DNA of 64,000 nucleotides from Chitinophaga sp. MM2321 (GCF_964033635.1 NZ_OZ035533.1:5923001-5987000), one strand, 5' to 3'; counted from the stretch's first letter, positions 34,165 through 43,896 are shown. Made by a program: numbers and translations. The notes: generated by a model from the sequence alone, not told the origin.

Positions 34165-35307
34165 GTGCGATTTTTAAGACTCTTTACGAAAGGATTTTTT
34201 GTGATCATCAACTTCGCCGTGGTGTTACTTTTTCTGGCTGCCTGTCTGGCGCCATATATTTCACCGGCATGGTTTTGGCCAATCAGTTTTTTAACATTGG
34301 CATTCCCTTTTTTACTGGGCATATTAGTGATCTTCCTGATAGGCTGGCTTTTTTTCAATTACCGGTATACCCTGCTGTCGCTGATCGCGATTTTGCTGGG
34401 ATGGAAATCCATCAGTGCTTTTATCGCCTTTCATATGCCTTCCGGCAACAAGGCGGTGAATACCACCGAAAGCCTCACAGTGATGAGCTACAACGTAAGC
34501 CAGTTCGGACTTTACAGGGAAAAGGACAGTAAGTACAACCGGCAGGCGATGTTTGCCATGATCAAAAAACAGGAACTGGATGTAGCTTGTTTCCAGGATT
34601 TTTATACCTCTGAAAAAAAGAATGATTTTAATAACCGGGAAGATATTTCCAGGGAGATGAAATTACCCTATCGTTTCTTTTCCAGCGATTTTAACCGCGA
34701 TGGAATGCAACATTGGGGATCTATCATCTATTCCCGCTATCCTATCATTGCATCAGACAAAGTGAAGATGAGCGCAGGGCCGCTCAGCGAGAGCCTTATT
34801 TATGCGGATATTGTGAAAGATGAAGATACCATCCGTATTGTGAATATGCACCTGGAGTCTTACCGCTTTGATAAAAATGATTACCAGGATATCAGGAAGA
34901 TAAAAAACCAGGAAGATACCGGTCTGAAAGCCACGAAGAGTATTGTGCAAAAAATGCGGGAGGCGTATATACGCCGCAGCCAGCAGGCCGATATTGTGGG
35001 TAATTTCATCCGGCAAAGCCCCTACCCGGTAGTTGTTTGCGGTGATTTTAACGACACCCCTTCTTCCTATACTTATTTTACCATTAAAGGAAAGCTACAG
35101 GATGCCTTTCTGCAAAAGGGTTTCGGCATAGGCCGTACTTTCAACGGACTGGCGCCCACTTTGCGTATCGACTATGTTTTTGTGAGCGATGATTTTAAAG
35201 TAAATAGTTTCCGGAAAATAAATTCTGACCTGTCTGATCATTATCCTGTAATTGTCAACCTTAGCCTGATAGGCAGTGGCCTTACGGAAGTAGAAGTAAA
35301 TAAATAA
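34165..35307 (+). CDS. Endonuclease/exonuclease/phosphatase (EEP) family membrane protein, copy 2
   Basis: A 380-residue paralogue of the previous gene with a GTG start and similar N-terminal membrane helices. EEP motifs: VMSYNVSQ, FQDFYT (Asp in place of the metal-binding Glu), NMHLESYRF with the catalytic His, GDFNDTPSS, RIDYVF and SDHYPV. The E-to-D change is conservative and may or may not reduce metal binding. A one-mismatch -7 element (TAACTTTA at 34134-34141) overlaps the stop of copy 1. Confidence 0.87.
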   Translation: MRFLRLFTKGFFVIINFAVVLLFLAACLAPYISPAWFWPISFLTLAFPFLLGILVIFLIGWLFFNYRYTLLSLIAILLGWKSISAFIAFHMPSGNKAVNTTESLTVMSYNVSQFGLYREKDSKYNRQAMFAMIKKQELDVACFQDFYTSEKKNDFNNREDISREMKLPYRFFSSDFNRDGMQHWGSIIYSRYPIIASDKVKMSAGPLSESLIYADIVKDEDTIRIVNMHLESYRFDKNDYQDIRKIKNQEDTGLKATKSIVQKMREAYIRRSQQADIVGNFIRQSPYPVVVCGDFNDTPSSYTYFTIKGKLQDAFLQKGFGIGRTFNGLAPTLRIDYVFVSDDFKVNSFRKINSDLSDHYPVIVNLSLIGSGLTEVEVNK

Positions 35308-35391
35308 CTGTAACCATTATGAAAAAAAATAATATTTTGGCCGCTGACCGATGTTATTATCTCATATGTAACATACGTCTGAAACAATATT

Positions 35392-35399
35392 TATCTTTG
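35392..35399 (+). promoter_or_regulatory. -7 promoter element of cysS
   Basis: TATCTTTG, a perfect TAnnTTTG match, 68 bases before the chosen cysS start. Confidence 0.6.
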
Positions 35400-35467
35400 C
35401 CATCCATCAACAAAAAAACCGGGTGTCAGTAATGGCTCTGCCAGATGACATTCTAATTACAGCATAT

Positions 35468-36964
35468 ATGTCAGAACTCAGGATATACAATTCATTACAC
35501 CGTCAGAAAGAAGTATTTACACCACTGCACCCCGGCCACGTAGGCATGTATGTATGTGGTCCTACCGTATCAGGCGAATCTCATCTGGGCCATGCCCGCC
35601 CTTATATCACGTTTGATGTGGTATTCCGTTATCTGCAATACCTCGGCTATAAAGTACGCTATGTACGCAATATCACCGATGCCGGCCACTTTGAAGAAGA
35701 AGGACGTGCGGCAGAAGACAAGATCTCCAAATTCGCCGTACTTGAAAAGCTGGAACCCATGGAACTGGTACAGAAATACACCAACCTGTATCATTGGGCC
35801 ATGCTGCAATTCGGCTGCCTGGAGCCCAGCATAGAACCTACTGCCACCGGTCATATTATTGAGCAGATTGAAATGATCAAAACGATCATAGAAAAAGGAT
35901 ATGCCTACGAAGTAGACGGCAGCGTGTACTTTGATGTAAAAAAATATGCTGCCAACTACAACTACGGTATTTTAAGTGGCCGTATACTGGAAGATATGTT
36001 GGAAACCACGCGGGAGCTGGAAGGCCAGGATGATAAACATAACAAAGCCGATTTCGCCCTCTGGAAAAAAGCGCCGCCGGAACATATTATGCGCTGGCCA
36101 AGCCCGTGGGGAGAAGGTTTCCCCGGATGGCATATCGAGTGCTCCGCTATGAGCGCCAAATATCTGGGCGCCCAATTCGATATTCATGGCGGTGGTATGG
36201 ACTTACAGTTTCCCCACCATGAATCCGAAATAGCACAAAGCGAAATAGCACATGGCGATATGATGGCCCGCTACTGGATGCATAATAATATGATTACGAT
36301 CAACGGTCGTAAAATGGGCAAGTCTTATGGCAACACCATTAAGCTGACCGAAATGTTTACCGGTGAAAACCCACAGCTGGAGAAGCCGTACAGCCCAATG
36401 ACGATCCGTTTCTTTGTTTTACAGACGCACTACCGCGGCACACTGGACTTCTCCAACGAAGCCCTGCAGGCTACGGAAAAGGGACTACACCGCTTATGGG
36501 CCGCCTATGAAACATTGCAAAAGCTCACCTACAGCGGCAGCACTGCAGGCATCAACGAAGAACTGGACAAACAGGTACGTGAATGGTGCCTGGAATGCCC
36601 TACGTTCATGAATGATGACTTCAATACTGCCAAAGTACTCGCCAACCTGTTTGAACTGGCGCCGGTGATCAATTCACTGAAAGGCGGACAGATAAAAATG
36701 CATGAGATCAGCGAAGACACCTTCCTGCTCCTGCAACAAACCTGGAAGACTTACCTCGTTGACATCCTGGGTATTCAACAGCCTTCGCAAACAGGTGACG
36801 ACAACAAGCTGGATGGCGTTTTACAAATGCTGATAGAAATGCGCAAGGAAGCTAAAAGCCGCAAGGATTACGCAGCTTCTGACAAGATCCGTAATGAGTT
36901 GCTGTCTATCGGCATTCAACTCAAAGACGAAAAAGACGGCACTATTTCTTACAGCGTTCAATAA
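35468..36964 (+). CDS. cysS: Cysteinyl-tRNA synthetase
   Basis: A 498-residue class I synthetase charging tRNA-Cys. The start [10 protein letters not shown] is chosen because it gives the family N-terminus; in-frame upstream ATGs at 35432 add unrelated residues. Seen are the zinc Cys in MYVCGPTV, a HIGH-type motif [10 protein letters not shown], the zinc ligands in WHIECSAM and HHESE, and KMSKS as [10 protein letters not shown]. The C-terminal anticodon-binding part is intact ([16 protein letters not shown]). First gene of a probable cysS, cyclase-like, alkA-like run. Confidence 0.96.
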   Translation: MSELRIYNSLHRQKEVFTPLHPGHVGMYVCGPTVSGESHLGHARPYITFDVVFRYLQYLGYKVRYVRNITDAGHFEEEGRAAEDKISKFAVLEKLEPMELVQKYTNLYHWAMLQFGCLEPSIEPTATGHIIEQIEMIKTIIEKGYAYEVDGSVYFDVKKYAANYNYGILSGRILEDMLETTRELEGQDDKHNKADFALWKKAPPEHIMRWPSPWGEGFPGWHIECSAMSAKYLGAQFDIHGGGMDLQFPHHESEIAQSEIAHGDMMARYWMHNNMITINGRKMGKSYGNTIKLTEMFTGENPQLEKPYSPMTIRFFVLQTHYRGTLDFSNEALQATEKGLHRLWAAYETLQKLTYSGSTAGINEELDKQVREWCLECPTFMNDDFNTAKVLANLFELAPVINSLKGGQIKMHEISEDTFLLLQQTWKTYLVDILGIQQPSQTGDDNKLDGVLQMLIEMRKEAKSRKDYAASDKIRNELLSIGIQLKDEKDGTISYSVQ

Positions 36965-36983
36965 GCAAAAATTCAAGAAGATA

Positions 36984-37982
36984 ATGCGTAAAGCTCTGAT
37001 CATTATGACAATGGCGGCGCTGGTCCTCATGGCCGGCGCATGCCAGCAGTCATCCAATACAACGGATAACACCCAGGATAGTGCAGGAGAAAGCAAAGTA
37101 GTGAGGCTGGATGTACCCGTACCGGCATTCAGCGCGGATTCCGCCTACGCTTATACCGCGCGGCAGGTTAGCTTCGGGCCAAGAATTCCGAATACACCTG
37201 CGCAGGAAAAGTGCGCCGCATGGATGATCAGTACCCTTCGCCAATGGGCCGATACCGTATATGTGCAACGCACTACTGTAACAGCCCCCCACAAACAAAA
37301 ACTTCCCTGCATCAATATCATTGCCAGCTTCAACCCGGCAGCCAAACAGCGCGTTTTGCTGCTGGCACACTGGGACACCCGTCCCTGGGCGGATGAAGAC
37401 GCCTTTGATAAAACAAAGCAACTGGATGGCGCCGATGATGGTGCCAGCGGCGTAGCAGTACTCCTGGAAACAGCGCGGCAGTTCCACTTACAGAAGCCGG
37501 AAGCAGGTGTTGATATTTTACTGGTAGATGTGGAAGACTACGGGGCTAAAAATAACGAGAACTCTTTTGGACTCGGCACCCAGTACTGGGCTAAAAACCC
37601 GCATATCAAAGGCTATACCGCCAACTACGGCATCCTGCTGGATATGGTAGGCGGCCGCGGCTCCCAGTTCTTCATGGAAGGCGCTTCAAAACAATACGCC
37701 ATGGCGCCCATGAAAATGTTCTGGGATGTTGCCAATAAAATCGGGTATTCAGACTTTTTCCGTTACGAAGATAATGGCTCCTATATTACAGATGACCACA
37801 TCTTCGTAAATACCATGGCTAATATTCCTACGTTCGATATCCTTGCATGGCAGGCCAGCGGGCACTTTGTACCACACTGGCATACGCAGAATGATAACAT
37901 GAGTGTAATTGATAAAGGCACATTAAAAGCAGTAGGACAAACCATCCTGCAGGTAATATACACACAGCCTTTCAGCTATTAA
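36984..37982 (+). CDS. M28-family lipoprotein, probable glutaminyl-peptide cyclotransferase
   Basis: A 332-residue exported protein. The ATG at 36984 gives MRKALIIMTM and the lipobox MAGAC. The M28 fold carries AHWDTRPWADED, the zinc Asp in GADDGASGVAVLLE, the zinc Glu in LVDVEDYG and the zinc His in PHWHTQND, a pattern shared with animal-type (type II) glutaminyl cyclases and the Porphyromonas enzyme. Those enzymes turn N-terminal Gln of exported proteins into pyroglutamate. Most signal peptides in this window leave Gln at +1, giving ready substrates. An aminopeptidase role remains possible. It follows cysS after 19 bases. Confidence 0.78.
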   Translation: MRKALIIMTMAALVLMAGACQQSSNTTDNTQDSAGESKVVRLDVPVPAFSADSAYAYTARQVSFGPRIPNTPAQEKCAAWMISTLRQWADTVYVQRTTVTAPHKQKLPCINIIASFNPAAKQRVLLLAHWDTRPWADEDAFDKTKQLDGADDGASGVAVLLETARQFHLQKPEAGVDILLVDVEDYGAKNNENSFGLGTQYWAKNPHIKGYTANYGILLDMVGGRGSQFFMEGASKQYAMAPMKMFWDVANKIGYSDFFRYEDNGSYITDDHIFVNTMANIPTFDILAWQASGHFVPHWHTQNDNMSVIDKGTLKAVGQTILQVIYTQPFSY

Positions 37983-38028
37983 TGCCGCAACAGGGATAAC
38001 CGGATATATTGATTTAAAAAAACAACTT

Positions 38029-38658
38029 ATGCCCATATCTCCACGCACGCTGACAATAGCGCCCACAGATTATCAAACCCATCTTTGCCGGGACAAGCGG
38101 CTGCAAAAGATCATCCTGGGGCCGTTAAAGGAACGGACTATACAGAAAAACTTTCCCCTACGCCTGGTGCGCGCCATCATGAACCAGCAGCTTTCCACGA
38201 AAGTGGCAGACGTAATCTACGCGCGGTTTCTGGCGCTTTATAATAACAAGGAACCTACCCCCCGCCAAATCCTCAACACAGCACCGGAAGTATTACGCAG
38301 CATCGGTCTTTCCAATGCCAAAGTTTCCTATGTACACAACGTAGTCACTTTTGTGCTGGCAGAAAAACTAACCGATGCGAAGCTGCATAAGATGGAGGAC
38401 GAAGCGGTGATTGTTTATCTTACCCAAATCAAGGGCGTGGGCCGGTGGACCGTAGAAATGCTGCTCATGTCTCATCTCCTGCGCGAGGATGTATTTTCCA
38501 TCGACGACTTCGGCCTGCAACAGGCCATGATCAAGCTGTACAAACTGGACGACACCGATAAAAAAGCCCTCCGGGAAAAGCTGAAAAAGATCTCTTCCAA
38601 ATGGGCGCCCTATCGTACACATGCCTGCCGGTATCTGTGGATGTGGCTGGACCAGTAA
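38029..38658 (+). CDS. DNA-3-methyladenine glycosylase II-like (HhH-GPD) protein
   Basis: A 209-residue AlkA-type base excision enzyme that removes alkylated purines from DNA. The helix-hairpin-helix is at LTQIKGVGRWTVEMLLM (131-147), and the catalytic Asp follows in VFSIDDFGLQ (Asp160 probable). QQLS near residue 53 is typical of the AlkA substrate-binding helix. It is shorter than E. coli AlkA because the N-terminal TBP-like domain is missing, as in many bacterial relatives. It is 46 bases after the cyclase-like gene and probably transcribed with it. Confidence 0.9.
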   Translation: MPISPRTLTIAPTDYQTHLCRDKRLQKIILGPLKERTIQKNFPLRLVRAIMNQQLSTKVADVIYARFLALYNNKEPTPRQILNTAPEVLRSIGLSNAKVSYVHNVVTFVLAEKLTDAKLHKMEDEAVIVYLTQIKGVGRWTVEMLLMSHLLREDVFSIDDFGLQQAMIKLYKLDDTDKKALREKLKKISSKWAPYRTHACRYLWMWLDQ

Positions 38659-38816
38659 TAAATCTTCCGATGTAAATACATTGCGTACCCACTTTTTATA
38701 TTTGTTTTACGAGCGTGCAGGGAAGTTGTTTGATAAACAGCCTCCGGATGATAAGATCCTGTTATAAACCACCCCCTTCCGCTGTATCCACCCTTAAAAA
38801 ACCAGATACGCCTGCT

Positions 38817-39692
38817 ATGAACAACCTTGTTTTATTAATCGGAAATGATATCAATAACATGTCCAGCAGACAAAGCTGGAAAGATCTGCTACAGGATATT
38901 ATCACCTTCTGCCATACCGGTGACTGCATAGAACTGGATGATAAAAAACCATTCCCGCTCCTGTATGAAGAAATATTTTTAACCGCTATCAAAAGAGAAA
39001 AACTCAGGGAGAAAGACCTGAAAGCATTTATAGCCATCAAAGCAGCCGAAATAAAAGGTAATGAACTGCACAACGCCATACGTGCACTGAAGCCGGCGCA
39101 TGTACTCACCACCAATTACGAGTTTACACTGGAAGGCCGTACCCCTTTTGAAAATACCAGTCTTATCAATGAAAAGTTCTACAGCATTTTCAGGCGGTAC
39201 AAAATGGATGACATCAATTACTGGCATATTCATGGCGACTGTCTCAATCCCATGAGCATTAACCTGGGCTTTGAGCACTATGGCGGCCAGTTACAGCTGA
39301 TGCGCAACTATGTAGTAAGCGGCACTGTTTACTCCAGCAAAGAAGTACCAAAGGCATCCTTACTGCGACGCATACACGCTAAACAAGTGTACTTCCATTC
39401 CTGGATCGATCTTTTCTTTACCCGAGACATTCATATTTTCGGGCTGTCGCTGGACTTTGTAGAAACAGACCTGTGGTGGTTGCTGACATATCGCGCGCGG
39501 CAAAAATTTCATCATAAAAATATCCCGGTACCCAACAACATTTACTATTATATCCCGGAAGAATATATGGCCGCCTCGAAATTCAAACTGGACCTGCTTA
39601 AAGCCAATGATGTAACTATTGTGAGCTTGCCGGGAAAAGACAAACTCGCTTATTATAAAACAATTATTCACCGCATCGGAAAACTGAAATAA
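38817..39692 (+). CDS. Stand-alone SIR2-like protein
   Basis: A 291-residue protein of the SIR2-like NAD-binding group. Motifs in order: LLIGNDIN near the N-terminus (variant of the glycine-rich NAD loop), HVLTTNYEFTLEGR (TTNY with the catalytic Asn), YWHIHGD (the HG motif with catalytic His), LGFEHYGGQL and the C-terminal HIFGLSLDFVETDLWWLL. In anti-phage proteins such domains degrade NAD+. No sensor or second effector domain is attached, and its neighbours are a DNA glycosylase and a META-domain protein, not known defence genes. In-frame GTG (38715) and ATG (38748) starts exist upstream; the ATG at 38817 starts just before the NAD loop. Function unknown. Confidence 0.72.
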   Translation: MNNLVLLIGNDINNMSSRQSWKDLLQDIITFCHTGDCIELDDKKPFPLLYEEIFLTAIKREKLREKDLKAFIAIKAAEIKGNELHNAIRALKPAHVLTTNYEFTLEGRTPFENTSLINEKFYSIFRRYKMDDINYWHIHGDCLNPMSINLGFEHYGGQLQLMRNYVVSGTVYSSKEVPKASLLRRIHAKQVYFHSWIDLFFTRDIHIFGLSLDFVETDLWWLLTYRARQKFHHKNIPVPNNIYYYIPEEYMAASKFKLDLLKANDVTIVSLPGKDKLAYYKTIIHRIGKLK

Positions 39693-39834
39693 GAAAGATG
39701 CCGGTAATCATCTTCATAAAAAAATAATACTACTGTAACTTTCCTGATAACGGCAGCGTTTTTGCAAACATGAAGTATTCTGACAGAAGTAAACCCGAAA
39801 GGCGCTTTTGTTGTTAAAGATTAAAACAAACATT

Positions 39835-40542
39835 ATGTTACTCGAATTAGCAATCTCGCTGGCCACTGCATTTTTTACACCTGTTCAGCAACAGCGGCCC
39901 CCGAAAACACAGACGATTTACGTGAAGGAGTCCAAGGAACCCTGCACCGGCGTAGCTCCGATGGAATGCCTGCAGATAAAAGGTATCCGGGATTCCGCCT
40001 GGACAAACCTGTATACCAATATTAACGGCTTTAAATACACTCCGGGATATCGCTACAAACTGATTGTAAAGGTTACCACCATCAAAAATCCACCGGCAGA
40101 CGGTTCTTCCTTAAAATACACGCTTAAAAAAGTATTGGAGAAAAAGAAAATTGAAACACCGGATAAGCCAACACAAGGCAGCGAGTGGGCATACATTGCC
40201 AGCAAAAGATGGGGTGTAATAAAGATGGGCGACAGCATCCTGTCGCAGTCCGGTATCTGGCTTGAATTTGACCCGGCAGCTGGTCGTTTCCATGGCAAAG
40301 GCGGTTGCAACAGCATTTCCGGCGGCTACAATTCCACTGCGGACAACATCACTTTTACGATGGCAATCAGTACCAGGATGGCCTGCATGGACCCCGGCGT
40401 AATGCACCGTGAAACAGCATTCCTCCAGTTGATCAGCGAGCATACCTACAAATATGATGTAGCAGATCAAACCCTCAACCTGTACGAAGATGGAAAAATA
40501 GTACTGATGCTGGGAATGATGCAGAAAGAAGAAAATAAATAA
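39835..40542 (+). CDS. DUF4377 and META (HslJ-like) domain protein
   Basis: A 235-residue protein, probably exported through a hydrophobic N-terminus (MLLELAISLATAFF). The first domain (IYVKESKEPCTGVAPMECLQIKG to about residue 105) is DUF4377-like. The second is a META domain with WLEFDPAAGRFHGKGGCNSISGGY, MACMDPGVMHRETAFLQLI and YEDGKIVLML, as in the heat-shock protein HslJ. Such proteins are envelope-stress or motility related in other bacteria, with no known activity. An in-frame TTG at 39808 is an unlikely start. Confidence 0.85.
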   Translation: MLLELAISLATAFFTPVQQQRPPKTQTIYVKESKEPCTGVAPMECLQIKGIRDSAWTNLYTNINGFKYTPGYRYKLIVKVTTIKNPPADGSSLKYTLKKVLEKKKIETPDKPTQGSEWAYIASKRWGVIKMGDSILSQSGIWLEFDPAAGRFHGKGGCNSISGGYNSTADNITFTMAISTRMACMDPGVMHRETAFLQLISEHTYKYDVADQTLNLYEDGKIVLMLGMMQKEENK

Positions 40543-40556
40543 CAAACACGCATAAT

Positions 40557-40592
40557 AAAAGGGTTGTTACGGTATACTGTAACAACCCTTTT
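40557..40592. terminator. Bidirectional terminator, META gene and IPT gene
   Basis: AAAAGGGTTGTTAC (40557-40570) and GTAACAACCCTTTT (40579-40592) are perfectly complementary with an eight-base loop and lie between convergent genes. Confidence 0.9.
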
Positions 40593-40637
40593 CGTTTTGA
40601 TAAAGCTATGGTTTGCTAACAATTAAAAGCACTGTTA

Positions 40638-41012
40638 TTAATACGCCGCGCTGGCAATATCTCCCAACGCTGCTACCAGCTTATTGCCGGAGCTATACTC
40701 AAACAACATGGCGTTAGAGTCATGCGCTCCTACTGTTACTACCACCTGCACCCTTCCTTCCCGTTGAGCAGGCACCTGCACCACCAGGTATTCAGGGTTT
40801 GCCTGCAATACCTGCGCAGCTACATCACCAAAAATCACTTTATTATCCGCTATTTCTTCGCTGAATCCATGACCTTTGATCATCAGAAAATTTCCTGCAC
40901 TACCGGTTACGGGTATCGCAGCGGATGTTTTCTTTCCGGGGTTTGGGGCACAAGCCATCATGGCTGTTATCAACAACGTGAGGAGGGCCACAAACATTTT
41001 ACAATGTTTCAT
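40638..41012 (-). CDS. IPT/TIG-domain lipoprotein
   Basis: A 124-residue lipoprotein; the start MKHCKMFVALL gives the lipobox MMAC. The remainder is a single immunoglobulin-like IPT/TIG domain (FLMIKGHGFSEEI, NKVIFGDVAAQVL, YLVVQVPA, GRVQVVVTVG). Such domains bind proteins or carbohydrates at the cell surface. Short and free-standing; partner unknown. A perfect -7 element lies 115 bases upstream, so the leader is long. Confidence 0.78.
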   Translation of the reverse strand: MKHCKMFVALLTLLITAMMACAPNPGKKTSAAIPVTGSAGNFLMIKGHGFSEEIADNKVIFGDVAAQVLQANPEYLVVQVPAQREGRVQVVVTVGAHDSNAMLFEYSSGNKLVAALGDIASAAY

Positions 41013-41126
41013 TTTTTTTCTTTTGGGGGTGGGCAACAAAACCCTGTTACAAATTTTCACCGGGGTTAACACTATCACATTTTGCAACTCATTATTGTAA
41101 TAGTATTTATCGGTATTAAACGAATG

Positions 41127-41134
41127 CAAATTTA
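41127..41134 (-). promoter_or_regulatory. -7 promoter element of the IPT lipoprotein gene
   Basis: Minus-strand TAAATTTG, a perfect TAnnTTTG match, about 115 bases before the start at 41012. Confidence 0.45.
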
Positions 41135-41182
41135 CAATCTGTCATGTTATAAAACACGCGTAAAAGCAACATAAATAATAAA

Positions 41183-41198
41183 TACGTAGTACTACGTA
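41183..41198. repeat. 16-bp perfect palindrome TACGTAGTACTACGTA
   Basis: The sequence equals its own reverse complement. It lies between the end of sdhB and the promoter of the IPT lipoprotein and shares the TACGTA core with the palindrome at 25595. Confidence 0.6.
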
Positions 41199-41222
41199 AC
41201 CGGCTATATGAAAATAAGCAGC

Positions 41223-41969
41223 TTACTTTTTCAGCAGCTGCGCCTTATTATATTCCCAGTTCATACGGGCAATATGTAACACAGAAATCTGCTGCGGGCA
41301 TTCCGCTTCACACGCTTCTGTGTTACTACAGTGGCCAAAGCCTTCGAGGTCCATCTGGTCTACCATCTTCCTCACTCTCGACTGGGCTTCTATCTGTCCT
41401 TGCGGCAACATCGCCAGGTGCGCAATTTTTGCGCTGGTAAACAATGCAGCACTGGAATTTTTACATACCGCTACGCAGGCGCCGCAACCAATGCAGGCCG
41501 CCGCATCAAAGGCTGCTTCAGCCACCGTATGTCCTATAGGGATACTATTTGCCTCCGGCGCCTGTCCGGTGTTTACACTTACATAACCGCCCGACTGGAT
41601 TACACGGTCAAGCGCACTGCGGTCAATTTTAAGATCGCATTTTACCGGGAAAGCCGTAGCCCGGAAAGGTTCTATATAAATTTCATCGCCGTCCTTAAAA
41701 ACACGCATCTGTAACTGACATGTAGTGGTGTTCAACAGCGGCCCGTGTGCACGGCCATTGATCATCACCCCACACTGGCCACAGATACCTTCGCGGCAGT
41801 CGTGGTCAAATTCGATGGTACGCTCTCCCTGCTGTAGCAACTGCTCATTGAGCATGTCCAGCATTTCCAGGAACGACAACTCCGGATCTATATTTTCCAG
41901 TTTGTAAGCAACCATTTTACCGGCAGCATCCTGGTTTTCCTGTCTCCATATTTTTAATCGTATATGCAT
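41223..41969 (-). CDS. sdhB: Succinate dehydrogenase/fumarate reductase iron-sulfur subunit
   Basis: A 248-residue electron-transfer subunit of complex II. The 2Fe-2S site is CREGICGQCG with a later Cys in NTTTC; the 4Fe-4S site is CIGCGACVAVC and the 3Fe-4S site involves the Cys in GHCSNTEACEAECP. It ends the five-gene porin, DASS, sdhC, sdhA, sdhB run, 16 bases after sdhA. Confidence 0.96.
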   Translation of the reverse strand: MHIRLKIWRQENQDAAGKMVAYKLENIDPELSFLEMLDMLNEQLLQQGERTIEFDHDCREGICGQCGVMINGRAHGPLLNTTTCQLQMRVFKDGDEIYIEPFRATAFPVKCDLKIDRSALDRVIQSGGYVSVNTGQAPEANSIPIGHTVAEAAFDAAACIGCGACVAVCKNSSAALFTSAKIAHLAMLPQGQIEAQSRVRKMVDQMDLEGFGHCSNTEACEAECPQQISVLHIARMNWEYNKAQLLKK

Positions 41970-41985
41970 ACACGATAGTTTTTAA

Positions 41986-43896
41986 TTACTTATAACTTCT
42001 TACACTGGGTGTAACAAATTCAAAATGTAATGGCTCCTTATGCAATAGCGGTGACTGCTCATCCCATTCCCATGCAGAGATGAACGAGAAATCCTTATCG
42101 TTACGCATTGCTTCTCCTTCCGGTGTCTGGTACTCCACACGGAAATGGGCGCCGCAGGATTCATCGCGCGTAAGCGCATCATAACACATCAATTCTCCCA
42201 GCTCCAGGTAATCCGCTACACGCCCGGCCTTTTCCAGCTCACTGTTAATGGCATAACCACCCGGCACAAACAGCTGCCGGTAGAACTGTTCCCGCAATGC
42301 AGCAATCTCTTTGATAGCCGCTTCCAGTCCTTCCCGCGACCGCGACAACCCACATTTATCATACAGGATCTTACCCAATGTTTTATGAAAATGATCGGCA
42401 GATAAATTTCCCTGGATAGCCAACAGCTGTTGCAATTGTTGCTGTACATTATCTTCTGCTGTTTCAAAAGCCGGATGACGCACATCTACCGGGCCGGATT
42501 TAATCTGATCCGCGAGGTAGTTAGCCATCGTATAGGGAGCTATGAAATAGCCATCCACACAGGCTTGCAGCAAGGAGTTGGCGCCTAAGCGATTGGCGCC
42601 ATGATCTGCAAAATTTGCTTCTCCCAATGCAAACAATCCGGGGATGGTTGTCATCAGTTCATAATCCACCCACAGGCCACCCATGGAGAAGTGTGCTGCC
42701 GGCGAGATCCGCATCGGTTCTTTATAAGCATCCACCCCGGTGATCTTTTCGTACATGCGGAACAGGTTGCCGTATTTTTCCCTGATCTTCGATACCGTCT
42801 GATCATGGATAGCTTTTGAAAAATCCAGGTATACCGCATTTTTTAGCGGTCCTACTCCATAACCTGCATCAATGCGCTCTTTCGCGGCGCGAGAGGCAAT
42901 ATCGCGGGGCGACAAGTTGCCAAATGCAGGATAACGGCGCTCCAGGTAATAGTCCCTATCTCCTTCCGGCACCTGGTTTGGCGCACGCTGTTCATCTTTC
43001 TTTTTAGGTACCCAGATGCGGCCGTCATTACGCAACGATTCAGACATCAGGGTTAGTTTGGATTGGTATTCCCCCGATTGCGGAAGACTGGTAGGATGCA
43101 CCTGCGTCCAGCTGGGACTGGCCATAAACGCGCCTTTCTTGTGCGCACGCCAGATAGCAGAACCGTTGCAACCCATTGCCAGTGTAGACAGGTAATATAT
43201 TTTACCAAATCCTCCCGTAGCCAATACCACCGCATGCGCACCGTGGCGCTCAATAGCGCCGGTATCCATATTGCGCACAATGATACCGCGTGCCTGGCCA
43301 TCGATCGTTACCAGGTCCAGCATTTCATGCCTGGCAAATAATTTTACGGAACCGGCATTCACCTGCCGCATCAATGCCTGGTAGGCGCCTAACAACAACT
43401 GCTGACCTGTTTGGCCGCGGGCATAAAATGTTCTGGACACCTGCACCCCGCCAAAAGAACGGTTATTCAGATAACCGCCATACTCACGGCCAAAAGGTAC
43501 GCCCTGCGCTACGGCCTGGTCTATCAGGCTGGCACTGCATTCTGCAAGGCGGTATACATTGGCTTCACGCGCACGGAAATCACCTCCTTTGAGGGTATCA
43601 TAAAACATGCGGAATACGCTGTCGCCATCATTCTTATAGTTCTTGGCCGCATTTACGCCACCCTGCGCTGCCACAGAGTGGGCACGCCGCGGGCTGTCCT
43701 GGAAACAAAAACTTTTCACCCGGTAACCCATCTCTCCAAGAGAAGCCGCGATGGAACTGCCGGCAAGACCAGTGCCCACCACAATTACATCCAGCGTTTT
43801 GCGGTTGGCCGGATTCACCAGCTTTGCGTGTGCTTTGTAATGACGCCACTTTTCTTCCAGTGGTCCGTCCGGTATTTTAGATTCCAGCATCACCAA
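41986..43896 (-). CDS. sdhA: Succinate dehydrogenase/fumarate reductase flavoprotein subunit
   Basis: A 636-residue FAD subunit oxidising succinate or reducing fumarate. The FAD dinucleotide motif [10 protein letters not shown], the covalent-flavin region [15 protein letters not shown], the substrate region [10 protein letters not shown] and [12 protein letters not shown] with [23 protein letters not shown] are intact. The length and single-cytochrome partner place it with the B. subtilis/Wolinella-type enzymes. It starts one base after the sdhC stop, indicating translational coupling. Confidence 0.96.
   Translation of the reverse strand: MVMLESKIPDGPLEEKWRHYKAHAKLVNPANRKTLDVIVVGTGLAGSSIAASLGEMGYRVKSFCFQDSPRRAHSVAAQGGVNAAKNYKNDGDSVFRMFYDTLKGGDFRAREANVYRLAECSASLIDQAVAQGVPFGREYGGYLNNRSFGGVQVSRTFYARGQTGQQLLLGAYQALMRQVNAGSVKLFARHEMLDLVTIDGQARGIIVRNMDTGAIERHGAHAVVLATGGFGKIYYLSTLAMGCNGSAIWRAHKKGAFMASPSWTQVHPTSLPQSGEYQSKLTLMSESLRNDGRIWVPKKKDEQRAPNQVPEGDRDYYLERRYPAFGNLSPRDIASRAAKERIDAGYGVGPLKNAVYLDFSKAIHDQTVSKIREKYGNLFRMYEKITGVDAYKEPMRISPAAHFSMGGLWVDYELMTTIPGLFALGEANFADHGANRLGANSLLQACVDGYFIAPYTMANYLADQIKSGPVDVRHPAFETAEDNVQQQLQQLLAIQGNLSADHFHKTLGKILYDKCGLSRSREGLEAAIKEIAALREQFYRQLFVPGGYAINSELEKAGRVADYLELGELMCYDALTRDESCGAHFRVEYQTPEGEAMRNDKDFSFISAWEWDEQSPLLHKEPLHFEFVTPSVRSYK

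Noticed and set aside
36894..36983. A longer N-terminus for the M28 protein, overlapping cysS
   Set aside because: It would put 30 unrelated residues before a clean lipoprotein signal that begins at 36984.
38715..38816. Longer starts for the SIR2-like protein
   Set aside because: The added residues are Pro/Ser/Lys-rich and the NAD loop begins right after the ATG at 38817. Not excluded, only less likely.
38029..40542. A defence island around the SIR2-like gene
   Set aside because: No nuclease, helicase, toxin, TIR or mobile gene accompanies it; neighbours are a base-excision glycosylase and an envelope protein.
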